Shown: piece after piece, positions 25,001 through 35,304 of the stretch
How the letters are laid out: every line of letters begins with the position of its first letter
Numbering within the stretch: the first letter of the stretch is position 1
Assembly: GCA_037833965.1 (NCBI GenBank)
Contig: AP031356.1
Location: forward strand, 17,196,501-17,260,500
From: Marchantia polymorpha subsp. ruderalis
Taxonomy: Eukaryota > Streptophyta > Marchantiopsida > Marchantiales > Marchantiaceae
Direction: 5' to 3'
DNA: 64,000 nt
Position numbers and translations under genes: made by a program
Notes under the pieces: model-generated
Seen by the model: only the letters and a program-made list of their open reading frames with translations
What the model was told of the DNA's origin: nothing
The model's database searches: none

Positions 25001-25584
25001 TTATCCATAATTTTCTTGCATATACTCGCCGAGATACAATTCCAATTCCATTAGAGAAAATCGAGACGCAATTCGCTCAGCTCGCGCTTGAAGGTTCGTA
25101 ATTCCTCATATGGCACCTTCAAGGGAATCAATTTCCGCACCTTGTCACTCTTCTTGGGCGGCGTCATGTCTCCAATTTGCATCTTCGCTGCTAGCAAGGT
25201 CAATCGATTCTGTCCTCTCTCCCTCTCGCTTGTTCTTGCTTGATATCGCAATGTCGGCGCGAATGCTCCTCGTACTGCCTTTACCCTTGATTCCCTAACA
25301 TTGCTTCCTCCCGCGCCTAGTAGAATTCTCGACGCGTGCAAACGTCGTCCAGCCCGTTGCGCAATTCGAATTGATTCCGATGCCTTCTCCGAAGACGCAG
25401 CTCTTCCACTGTCCAGAAAAGGCTGCGCCGAAGATCCGAAAATCTTCAGCCGTAGGCGAATACTAACTAATCCTATCATAACTCCTCTAAAGCTACTCAT
25501 TCTAACTCATATGGCTACCTTCTACACAAATATATTTAAGTTTTTGTTGATTTTTGAAGAAAAACAAAAAAACTAGGCACCACA
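22075..25584 (-). mobile_element. Transposable unit A (3.5 kb), decayed
   Basis: The left end TGTAATGACAG and the right end GGCACCACA form the TGT...ACA pattern seen in units B/E, C and D. The flanks AATTA (22070-22074) and AATTA (25585-25589) are a 5-bp target duplication. Next to the right end is a T-rich tract on the minus strand, as at the 5' end of D. Inside is one long minus-strand gene relic of the same architecture as the intact gene of D. It is the most diverged of the four copies and stands alone. Confidence 0.7.
22620..25500 (-). pseudogene. Broken coiled-coil/N-domain gene of unit A
   Basis: 5' part: LIPLKVPYEELRTFKRELSE then LDFL, a stop, and WNWN, where D reads LDFLLWGWNW. Next come DLLFEKSSVGLTRIEEFSYG and NYKDPKRRTIALGIMHIL, aligning to D residues about 86-138, then NHLTPYLVNFYRGMGLL, aligning to D about 186-202. 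The middle is Ser/Pro/Thr-rich. The 3' part (about 22.99-23.74 kb) is a long Glu/Lys/Arg-rich coiled coil (AEELSASLAEEVLKHEEVL). Several stops and frameshifts lie along the whole length, so it cannot be translated as one protein. The function of the family is unknown. Confidence 0.7.
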
Positions 25585-25589
25585 AATTA

Positions 25590-28500
25590 AAAACACACTT
25601 TTTGTGAAACAATAATAATGAGACAAAAGCGAGAGAGTATGAAAGCAAAAATCTAGCAAGACCAATCACCTAAATAACTTAGAAGAGTACTCTACAACAA
25701 AACTTTCAGTCAATCTTAGAGCACTTTTATGCACATGTAAACATCATCGTTGGAGCCGAGAGTATTGTATTGAAGAAGATCAATTACACAACTTTTTATC
25801 AGCACGTCTATGTCAATAAATGAAGATTTGACGAAGAAAGAGGTTTTTTTCTTGGCTTAGCGTGGAGACTATGTGTATTTTGAGTTGTTGAAGGAAGCTC
25901 GACGACTGCAAGAGATTGGATCAAATGACGAGGATATTCGGAGTTTTAAAATGCAATGCTCTAGACCAAATGTCTTGATTAAGATAACTAGATTAATTGT
26001 GATGTCTGTGATGTAGACGTAAAATTTTTGCATATGTCATTGTCCATTGATTTGATTAAAATGGTTTGATTCTTAAGTAAAAGTTTTTTTGAATAAATAT
26101 CACATTGACATGATGCATGATCTTTATTTATGCATGATCTTTATTATCTTTATATCTTTATATTTATGTACGCTTCAGCAGGCCATTTATGCAACATTAC
26201 ATACATTGCGATTTCTCAAAATGCTAGTGTCAAAGAAGTTTGTCATAAACTGAGAAGAAATCTTTGCGCAACATGTGGAGGAATTAGGCAAGTCTCTTCG
26301 TGTTTACTAGTTTGTTTTATCGATCGTGATCTACATCTACGCAAGGATGGATTGAATGACTATGGCAAAGTTCAAGATTTATGAAATTGTAAAAGTGGAT
26401 CACAATGGCAAGAAAAAAGTTGCATAATAGTTTGTTCACTCCAAAATAATTATTTGCAGTTGATAGAATTGATTATGCATCTATAAAAAATCTTGACTTA
26501 ATTTTTTCCAAAAAATATGATGAAGTAATATGTGCTCTATGACATATTTTGTGTATGGTAAATCTAAATCTAGTTGGCGAAGGCAAAGATTGCAAGCAAC
26601 AAGAAGTAGGAAAAGAAATAGAGGAAGAAAAACAGTCGTGTGGAATATAAGATAAAATATTTTTGATTTGCAAAGATATAATATTACTTGGTCAAAGATG
26701 AGGGCGTTGAAGATTGCCAGCAAAATGAGTGAAAAGTCTAAAAAATCGATGTCATGTGCTACGCACCAGCTTAAGAGAATAATAATTTAATTATGAGACG
26801 TCAAGTTGGAGAGTAAAATTAACACATGGTCACGTGTTTTGAGTGATTTCAAGAGTGTTAAGAGGCTTTTCATGGTTCAAAGACTAACAATAGAGTATAA
26901 AAAGACAATTTTTAATTATCAATAAAGCTTAAATAATAGTAGATGGTTTTAATGCTACGAGCAAGAAGAGTTTTACGGTAGATTTTTTGTCATTTTAAAC
27001 AATCAAATGGATTTTAGTGTATGAGAGTTGGAGTGCAACAAATCACGCAGGAAATATTGGAAATTAGTCTAAAATTATTTGCTCAGACATTATCAAAATA
27101 AAACAATAGCAATGTGACATCATACTCAATATAAAAATTTGACTAAATAATACATCATCTTTTGTTATAAGTAATTGGAAAACAATACACTTATATTCTT
27201 GTAATGTTGTGTTGTAAAACATATAAAAATATTTGACTGTTGTGATTGATTAATTATCTATCATAATGGAGCAACACACAGTACAATGATTGACAAGAAA
27301 CAAAAAATGAGCTTAAGAAAATAGAGTAGCTTATTTTTATCACTTCTTATGTCCTTAAGATTGTTAAGATTATTCAATTGGTCACATAAGATTTAAGCAC
27401 AAAGATCTTGGATTGTTGTGCCAAAATTTTATAGCCAAACCTCATCATTTTCAAGGAATCATACTAAATATTTGATACTTTTTTTAAATAAAATCATAGC
27501 TCAAAAACCTCAAATAATAAATAAAATTCAATTATCATAATTTTTCACTTACTTTTAATGCCAAAAAAATGTGAAAATATCCAATGTTGGCTTCTTCAAA
27601 TATTTCTTGTCATATCATAATCATTAAAAGCAAAAAGTTTATGTCTCAATGTTAGTCAAACTCATAACTTTCAGATTGTCTTGAATCACCTAAAGTGATA
27701 TAATCATCGCGTTCAACATATTTGACTCTATCAATTCACTTTTACTAATCTTCATATGTTCTCACGTTTGATCATTCTTCAAACGCATCTTACTTTCTAA
27801 TCATGTAAAAACGTCATCTTGTAAAGTAACTTAGATCATTTAAATCACTAGTGAAACATCGTGTTATTCAAGACCTGCTTTGATTAAAAATAATTTTAGC
27901 AAGCTTTTTTTAGAGATGATTCATAAACATATGCTGTTATTGTGATATTTTATTGACGCAAAATTGCACAAATATGTAATTATTTTAGACTTTTATTTTC
28001 ATTGATAGTCAACATGTTGAAAATCATGAATAAGGCATGTCTAAAAACCCCAAAAAATTTTATTTATCTATAAAATTTATTTATTGGAATTTAAAATCGA
28101 TTTTATTGTCTCTTTTGCATTTTTTATCAAAAAGTCCTACATCTTTCTTCACTTTCCCTTATTATGGAGTGACTCCAGGAGCTGCAAAATTTTTGCACAA
28201 CTACGCAGGGACTTTTTTTTTTGTCTATTTGAGGTACTCCAATTACCCCTTGATTCCAATCTTTAAATCCAATGCTTTAATGACGAAGACATCTAACCTA
28301 ATTTATGAACTTTCAACGCAAAGTTCAATTTGATTTGTTCGGTGAAACTATCAATCTACACTAAATGAAAATTTTGTTTCAAAATAACTAGATCAAGAAA
28401 TTTTCTAAAAAGTTGAAGCACATTTCAAAATAATATGCAAGGTTGAAGCCAATTTATTATTTTATTTATATTAGCAAAATCAATAATGTAAATCGTATCA

Positions 28501-29210
28501 CAAATTCCGCATCACGACAAGATAAATGACAAGCCTCGTTTCAACTTCAACTCTCATGCTTATCACATAGTAACATAATTCAATCCAAAGAAATCATTCA
28601 TGTATGATAATTTGGAAAAAAGTTCATGTTTTGATATCAATTCTAAAATTTCATCATAAAAGTAGATTGCAAGGAGACAGCAAATAGGAAAAATAACTGG
28701 CATGTCATTCAAGATAAAATTCACAAAAAACACAACAGGTTTTGTGATGAAATTATTAAATAATGTGACTAAGAGATTTGATAAACTAATTAATGTAATT
28801 ACAAAATATCTAGTTTAACCTACCAAGATCAAACTCAATAGAGTTATTCAAGACATTATGTAATTTCTAACATTGTCTTTCATCCACTATCGAGACTTAA
28901 TCTATTTTGACATGAACAAATAATAATATATTTTTTTCAACATTGCAAACAGAAACCACTAGATTGACTTTGAATTGGATCTTACTCAGGTAGTTTTTCT
29001 ATATTTCAATATGATTATAGAATTTGAAACTTCATCTATATAATTGTGTTTGAACAAAAAATCACATTTTTTTTTCACTCATCACTCAACAAAAACTTCC
29101 AATAACAATTCAAAAGACTTTGAATTTTTAATGTTTCATTGATGAATCAAATTTTCACCCAAACATCTTTTCAAATTATGATATGATTTATTCATTCTTG
29201 AAGCTCATGA
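25590..29210. other. AT-rich repetitive ground, nothing recognised
   Basis: Very AT-rich, with only short frames on both strands (for example 26130-26384 and 28037-28333 on +). Composition matches the copia relics that follow, so much of it is probably old retroelement DNA beyond recognition. Confidence 0.45.
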
Positions 29211-29219
29211 TATTAATAT

Positions 29220-29660
29220 AGAGGATGATGATGACATTGCATTGATTTTGGAAGAGAAAAAACCTTCTTTTAATAGAAAAGCTCAAGACTCCGTCAATAA
29301 AATTGGGTGAAATGCTTCTATGAAGTGTCAGATTCTATTGTTGGTGGACAACAAGAACTGAAAGCTAGCGAAACTATCAAAAAATCAAGTTTTGATTGAT
29401 TGGAACCGTATGTACAAGATGAAGGACAATCTAGCTGATGACAAGAAGACTATACTTAAAATCAGGTTGGTGACTAGAGGTTTTACACAAGCAAAAGAAT
29501 TGGATTAGAATAGATTTATATCACATGAAGCAAAATATGTTACAATTTGTCTGATATATGCATTTTTTGCAATATTTAGTCTTGTTATGGATGAGATGGA
29601 TGTAATTACAATAATTTTGTATGTATCAGTACAAAAGTAAATCTACATGAGATTATGAGA
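29220..29660 (+). pseudogene. Relic of a Ty1/copia reverse transcriptase
   Basis: Readable motifs are VYKMKDN-like (YKMKDNLADDKKT), RLVTRGFTQAKELD and VMDEMDV. They align to the start of the copia RT domain (KARLVAKGYTQ...G-DY, L-QMDVKTAFL). Stops and frameshifts are frequent. It leads directly into LTR-like sequence at 29663, so RNase H is missing. Confidence 0.7.
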
Positions 29661-29662
29661 AT

Positions 29663-29900
29663 TATTTACCCTAATTAGAGTTAGTCATAAGGCTTCAGCT
29701 TGAAATTATATATGAGGAACAAAATACAACTCGCCTTGAATAATTATGAATCCACTCAATGAAGAATCTGTCTTTATCGTAACCATAGCCTGAGCGTGTC
29801 AAACCATGTCATTTTTTGTCATCAATTTTCTTCTTTGTGGAAATATCAATTCTTGTGTTTCATCTAATAGAATTTAGCGACAACTTAGAATTATAAAATA
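29663..29900 (+). repeat. Copia LTR relic
   Basis: This segment (AGAGTTAGTCATAAGGC, then ATATATGAGGAAC, then CAACTCGCCTTGAATAA, then CGTGTCAAACCATG) matches, in reverse orientation, the LTR-like sequence at 33466-33753. It contains the usual TATA-like part and the CCATAGCC...GTCAAACC region of plant copia LTRs. It stands 3' of an RT relic on the same strand, as a 3' LTR would. Confidence 0.6.
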
Positions 29901-30184
29901 TTGAAAATTTTCAATATTGAATCACATCAACTTAATAAAAAAGAGATTTTAAAATTTTTAGATCGGCTAATAACATGTTGTCATATGATGTTATTTATGA
30001 AAATAACTGATAACAATTGCAATTAAATAAAGTGAAAATAATTTACATTGTTTTAACATGGATATCATGATGATTTGTGAATTAATATAAGTAAATAATA
30101 ACATGAAGCTTCATATGTGAGTGGAGATTATTCCTTGTCAATATGTGGAGATTGAGAGCTCTATTACTATTTTAATGATCTGGA

Positions 30185-30640
30185 GTCATTAAAAAACATC
30201 TCTACTCACAATAATTTTATATGCTACAGGATCTCATAGCCTATAATCTTTCACATCATTAGCATATTGAGAAAAACAATACTTCTTAAATGTGAAATTT
30301 AACATTGTATTATTTTCCTTAGGTATGAGAGGATAAGTTACACAACCAAAATTTTCAAACGATTATGATCAATTATTTGTGTGTGGCCTAGTTTAAACCG
30401 TGTCAAGAAATTATTTGCACTTAAAAGATAAAGGTTTACAAAATACACTATAGTATTAACAACTTGAGCCCAAATTCATATGGCAAACCAGATTGGTTTA
30501 ACATACTACGCAGCTTTTCCAACATTGATCGATTGAATCTCTTAGCAACATCATTATTTTGCGGAATATGAACTGAAGTGAGATGATAAATAATCTGTCT
30601 TTCAAAATTATTTGTCATATCACGACTAGTCCAAGTTGAG
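30185..30640 (-). pseudogene. Relic of a Ty1/copia integrase C-terminal part
   Basis: The minus strand reads HLTSVHIPQNNDVAKRFNRS, then EKLRSMLNQSGLPYEF, then KDYRL-DPVA-KIIVSRDVF with stops. It aligns to the conserved copia integrase stretch TPQQNGVAERMNRT...R.ML...LP..FW and the GY...KGYRL-D.....V.S.DV.F region. The catalytic DDE part upstream is not recognisable. Confidence 0.75.
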
Positions 30641-30724
30641 ACTTATATTAAACAAAAGGTAAGATATTTACGGCCAAATAATGCCAAGAAAGTAAACTTC
30701 TGAAAAAGTGTCAAAGTCATTTTC

Positions 30725-31870
30725 GCCTCTTTGTCTCACTTTGAAGTCTACGTACTTGTTTCAAGTCACTCCTGTTATAGGGACAAAATCTATCTTGTTT
30801 GCCAAATTGATCATGATGTTGTTCTCTATTGTTTGATCGACCATCGTCTTGTTCTTCACCACCGAGCCAACCACCTCTTTCACCGTAACCATCATTAGTC
30901 GCCTGCCGTCACTATCCATGGAGCTCCCATACCTTGAGATTTGATGTATTAATACCGCACACCAATATTTCTTAACTACTAAGGAATTTTCAAATTGGCA
31001 TCTTCAAGTACTTTGATCGACTCTTTTGCGTCCTTTCTATCATGCTCGAAGAAAAACTTGTGAGCTAGACCTGTGGCGTTTGCTTGACCAGTTCTTCCAA
31101 TCCAATGGACTTTATTATTCTCTCTAGTGGAAAAGTTATAATTTATAACCATCCTGATGTCTTTATTGTCCAATCTTTGTGCCACTAGATTTATGGCGAC
31201 TAATACAGGAAATATTTCAGTCTTAAATTGAGAAAGTATCATGTCAAGCTCACCTTGTGACTTGTCACCATGGATGGCTGCTGCAACAAAGTCACAGCCT
31301 AAACTACGTGCAAGTTGATCACACATGTGTTATCTAACAAAAAATAATTATCTTCAAGCCTGATTCTTGACTCCAAAGAATTTGCTCCAACCTGCTTTGC
31401 TCTCAAACGGTGAAACATCTTCTACATGCTAAATGATAGTTTTGTTCGCCAATAACTCATCCGTATTTTGATGTTGAGCTGCACGGGGCTGAGAAGCAAG
31501 TCCTCAGCAAAATTTTGATCTTCCTTAGGCCATGTCCTAGTCTATATAATTCTTTGTCTTCTAGCCGCAATTTTATTGACGATCTTTCTTATTTGAGGCT
31601 CAAAACCCATATTTAACATCAGATCTGCTTAGTTTATGACCAGATAAGTCACCTTCCGCAAAGTGATCTTTTTCTCTTCCAAAAAAATCATTAAGTCGTC
31701 CTAAAGTGATAATAACAATATTTGCTCCTCGCGAGATTTCTCGCAACTAAGAATCTTTGGAGACACCTCCATACACGTGTGCTTGTTAACATAAAGTATC
31801 TGCCAAACTTCTTGACATCACAGAACTCAGTATTCAATGCTCCCAACCAAATATCACACACTCACAACTT
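30725..31870 (-). pseudogene. Intronless pseudogene of a DEAD-box RNA helicase
   Basis: The minus strand follows a plant DDX5/RH14/RH46-like helicase from the region around motif Ia to the C-terminus. Parts readable in order: KKFGR, VYGGVSK, GRLND, then N-stop-AD in place of DEAD, MGFEPQIRKIV, TWPKEDQ, then a clean 115-codon stretch (30979-31326) with HGDKSQGE and HWIGRTGQ, and a Gly/Arg/Asn/Asp-rich tail (GEEQDDGRSNNREQHHDQFG). Such helicases act in splicing and mRNA decay in nucleus and cytoplasm. Motif II is destroyed and motif VI has lost an arginine (HRIGRTGR to HWIGRTGQ). Absence of introns over more than 1 kb suggests a retrocopy. Confidence 0.8.
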
Positions 31871-31927
31871 TACTCAATTAATCTAGTTTATAAGCATTAA
31901 AATTTTATATTCTTTCCAGTGAACTAA

Positions 31928-32150
31928 CTACATATTCTTTATACACCGCAGCGGTGAGACTTCTCTCTCAAAGTCACTAACCGCCATCCACATGTAAGTC
32001 CTTGTCTCCGCTGCCATCATCTCCGTAAATGTTTTTTCTCTTGCCAATCCAAAGTCAAGAAGTTTAATCTTATACTTGCGGAAAAACTTACAATGAAAAC
32101 ACCGTGAATGTGAGGCAACAGAGTTGACCATGACACCGTTCCTAACTGAA
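31928..32150 (-). pseudogene. Fragment of a protein kinase catalytic domain
   Basis: The minus strand reads HIHGV-like sequence (catalytic-loop approach), a damaged HRDLKPEN region, then KIKLLDFGLAREKTFTEMMA and ETRTYMWMA. This is the DFG motif and activation segment (ETGTYRWMAPE in typical plant Raf-like kinases of the HT1 group). The APE motif is lost after a frameshift, and the remaining kinase lobes are not readable. It lies just upstream of and on the same strand as the helicase pseudogene. Confidence 0.7.
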
Positions 32151-32151
32151 C

Positions 32152-33465
32152 ATTACTTCATGACACCACAAACCTAAAACACCACAAACATTTGAGGTTT
32201 TCAAGTCTGAGATACTTCGACCATGGTTCACTCTCATGGTGTTTTCAGCTCTAATCTAATCACGCCTCATCATTTCCCTCTTGGACAACATCAAATCAGC
32301 TGCCAATACCTTTCACTCCTTGTTCACCGCAACATCAATGCTAGACACAACCCTTCTTGGCTTCCTCATATCTTTTTGCGAAGAGACCAAACTCCTGCCT
32401 TTCTCTCGCTTGAGAGACCAAGACTTGTTCACTTGGTTTATAGCCTAAACTTTGGATTTTATATTTTTTCTTTCTGCTGCCGCCAACGTTTAGATATCTT
32501 TTTATGGCGTCTAGAACCAATTTTAACCTCCCAATGGATCACTTGACTTGCTATAAGAAATTTCTTCTTTTCCAACTTCAGCCGTTCTTCCACCTGTTAG
32601 TTTCTTCTTTCATTCTTCTTGATCTGCCGGTTGGAAGATTGGAAAGGCTTACTCTTCTTATTAACATGGTCACCGCCAAATTTTTTCGTACTGTAATGAT
32701 ACACTACGTTTTAATCTCTGTAAATTGCTTGCATGAGCCGATCATTGGACATACAATACGTCCGGGGATCTTTGTGAGAGAGACAAGGAAAATCTGAACT
32801 TGTCTAATTTAAGAATGCCTTGCCCTAATCACAGTTAGATTAGGATTGAAATGTTTTAGGCAGAATTTGGATCGAACTTGCTGTCTTCTTCCAAAAAGCA
32901 CTCTTTCTGATTTATCATTTCAACATCGTAGACAAATTTCCAGCTTCTTCTTTAACAATCTCACAAGCGCTTTTGATCCATTGGGAGAGTAAAGTGGAGG
33001 AATGTAATAACGACAACTGTTGAGAGCTAGCGGCAAAGCACCTATGAACGGATGTAGCTACCCTCCTTGCCTTTTAACATCCTTGGGTGTTTGAATTGCT
33101 CTCATTGAGCGCAATTCAGCATTGTTGCAGAACCGCGTTCACTAGATCCTCAGCAGTTGCATTTTTGTCTTCTTCCAAAGACGCTACCGCGGTCACAATC
33201 ATAGTGTTGCAGCACATTCTCACCTGCACAAAATTCTTGAATTCTTTCATTCAATTTCCTTGGTTAAATTTTTTGTCCATGCTTCCATTGCTGAAAAATT
33301 GCTCCTTAATTTCAACATCAACATCATCAACGAAGACTTGAACTGCGTTTATCAGCTCAAACCATCCGCAAACGAGACGTAACTTCAACCATCTATAAAT
33401 TTATAAACAATATCGTCTGTGAGAAAGAGATCATTTCTATGAGAAGGCATCAATTTCATATCAAT
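32152..33465. other. Unassigned, probably decayed gene or retroelement sequence
   Basis: Frames on both strands are short (for example 32223-32546 on +). Between the kinase fragment and the LTR relic I could not recognise any family on either strand. Confidence 0.35.
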
Positions 33466-33753
33466 TGTTAGATAATTCATGTGTTTCATCTAACAACTGA
33501 AAATGAAACACAAAAAATGATACTTAAAAAAATAAAGAAATTGACAACAAATATAATATGGTTTGACATGTTCGAGCTATGTCCACGGGAACAACAAGCC
33601 CTTCATTGAAAGAATCTATGATTGTTCAAGGCGAGTTGTGTCTTGATTCCTATATATACTTGCAAGCTAAAGTCCTATGATTAACTCTATCTCTAATCCC
33701 AACTCAAATTAAACTAAATTGAGTTTAATCCGAGACTTGACTTAACTCTAACA
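33466..33753 (-). repeat. Copia LTR relic with TGTTAG...CTAACA ends
   Basis: Ends are TGTTAGA and TCTAACA inverted repeats, the usual copia LTR termini. On the minus strand it has a TATATATAGG box and the CCGTGGACATAGC...GTCAAACC region. It matches 29663-29900 in opposite orientation. Beyond its minus-strand 3' end, ATTGATATGAAAT resembles a decayed initiator-tRNA-Met primer site (TTGGTATCAGA), so this may have been a 5' LTR. No 5-bp target duplication flanks it. Confidence 0.6.
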
Positions 33754-34139
33754 ATTTTGTTTAAAAAAAGAAAATGTTAAAGAAGGTTTTTGTGACTGAA
33801 AAATAAGATTTTTGCGTCACAACATCGCGCACAGGAGTCTGTTTGATTCACTGGATGATCTCCTCTCTAAACATCTAATGTGCAAATTTTTGTAGACGCT
33901 ATCACATATTAAAAGTCAATGGAGCATCACTAATGGTTTCACTTCTAGACAACTTGCGTGCATTTTGCTGAGCTTCCAGTAAACTACTTCAATAATCAAT
34001 ACAAGTCTTTGATAACAGTATCTTGAGTTTACCACATTGAAGACTAATTCTTCCATCACTAGAACAACCTACACAATGACCTCAGAGCACATAGCCACCA
34101 AAATCACAACATTCATAATCAACTAGCTCTTACAATTAT
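33754..34139. other. Spacer, nothing recognised
   Basis: AT-rich sequence between the LTR relic and the end of the RGG pseudogene. No poly(A) tract is visible directly after the pseudogene end. Confidence 0.4.
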
Positions 34140-34778
34140 TTGCCACCTAGAGTGAAGAATTGATCTATTTGTCAATACAATAGTGAAAGACTCGTTGGGC
34201 AATATTGAATCTCCCATCCACAGAACCATCTCTTAAAGCACCATGTTCTCCATCCGCAGCACTCTCACAATCAAGTCCACAATCACGAGCTCCGCTATTT
34301 TCATAGCTTTTTTTTTCCTTAACCAGCTTGAGGAAATCATTGATGATCATAGGCTTTTTTTTCTCTTACTTCTCTAGTTTTTCCTTTAACTTTTTCTTCT
34401 TCTCCTTGTTGATGCCCAATTTAATAAATTCATCTTCTTTACTTTACTTTTTATTGATCATTTGCATGATTTTAAAAGCCTTGTCACCCTCTATTTTTCT
34501 TTCTTTTGCTTTGCTTGCGGCAAGAGCTTTGCGAATCTTTTCAAAAATCTTTTCATTCTTGTCCAATGTCATCTTGTTGCTTTTTTACTCTTCTTTTTTC
34601 TTCTTGTCTTCCTAAATAACTGCGGTGTCAACATGGTTCTTGCCATCAGCCTTAGTCTCTTCATTGGAAGTAACTACTTTCTCTTTCACTATTGAAGCAA
34701 CCTCCATGACCTCTTGAATGACACTCTTATCATCAATAGCTCCCTCATTTGCTCAACCATAACCATCTCATTTCATCT
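34140..34778 (-). pseudogene. RGG/HABP4-type RNA-binding protein pseudogene, 3' half
   Basis: Minus-strand frames read KRDGYG, VASIVKEKVV, TLDKNEKIFEKIRKALAASK, KERKIEGDKAFKIMQ, FIKLGINKEKKKK, IINDFLKLVKEKK, DGRFNIA and FTLGGK. This order matches plant RGGA-type hyaluronan/mRNA-binding (HABP4/SERBP1) proteins (TLDEYEK..EEKRKAL, KVFE.MQ, FIKLG, INEFLKP, FP.LGGK). These are ribosome- and mRNA-associated cytoplasmic proteins. Stops and frameshifts are common. It is intronless and separated from its 5' half (40044-40660) by the copia element at 34779-40043. Confidence 0.8.
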
Positions 34779-35304
34779 TGTAAGAATCTGAATTTCCATA
34801 ACCAATTGAAAATTCAGAATCCACTCAAACAAATAAAAGAATTTGTTGACAAGGTTCAGCTTGAAATCCTAGTTCCCCCGACCTCCTCAATGAAGGTAGT
34901 TTGAGTATATATCCAAGATCAAGGTTGTTAGTTATGGACTTCCTATCGTGATTACAAGATTTATATCCGATGAGAAATACACACAAAAATAAGCACTTTT
35001 GTTTTCCGAGCAAGACTAACAGTTTCTCACAGATGATTTTCTTTCTTGATTTGTCTTCCTATTCTCACTCTCAACCATTTTTGAAATCCCCTCATCATTC
35101 TATTTTTCCTAAATCTGCGGACTAACTTTATATCATATTGACTTATAACGGTACTTTACATTGATAAATAACAAAATAAATCAAAGCCGTCAATTTTTAC
35201 ACAGCCCATAGTATATTGACTCATTAGCAAGCTATTACTAAATAATAATAATGACAAAAAACTCTAAAAGAAAAATGACATGTAACTGAAGCTGATATCT
35301 CACA
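34779..35304 (-). repeat. 3' LTR of the copia element
   Basis: It matches the 39512-40043 LTR along its length with many substitutions and small indels. It contains ATATATCCAAGATCAA shared with the other LTR. The boundary is set by the TG at 34779 directly after the CATCT duplication and by the purine tract at the inner edge. Confidence 0.9.

Noticed and set aside
25590..29210. Centromere-like or satellite DNA
   Set aside because: The region is AT-rich but I see no tandem monomer.
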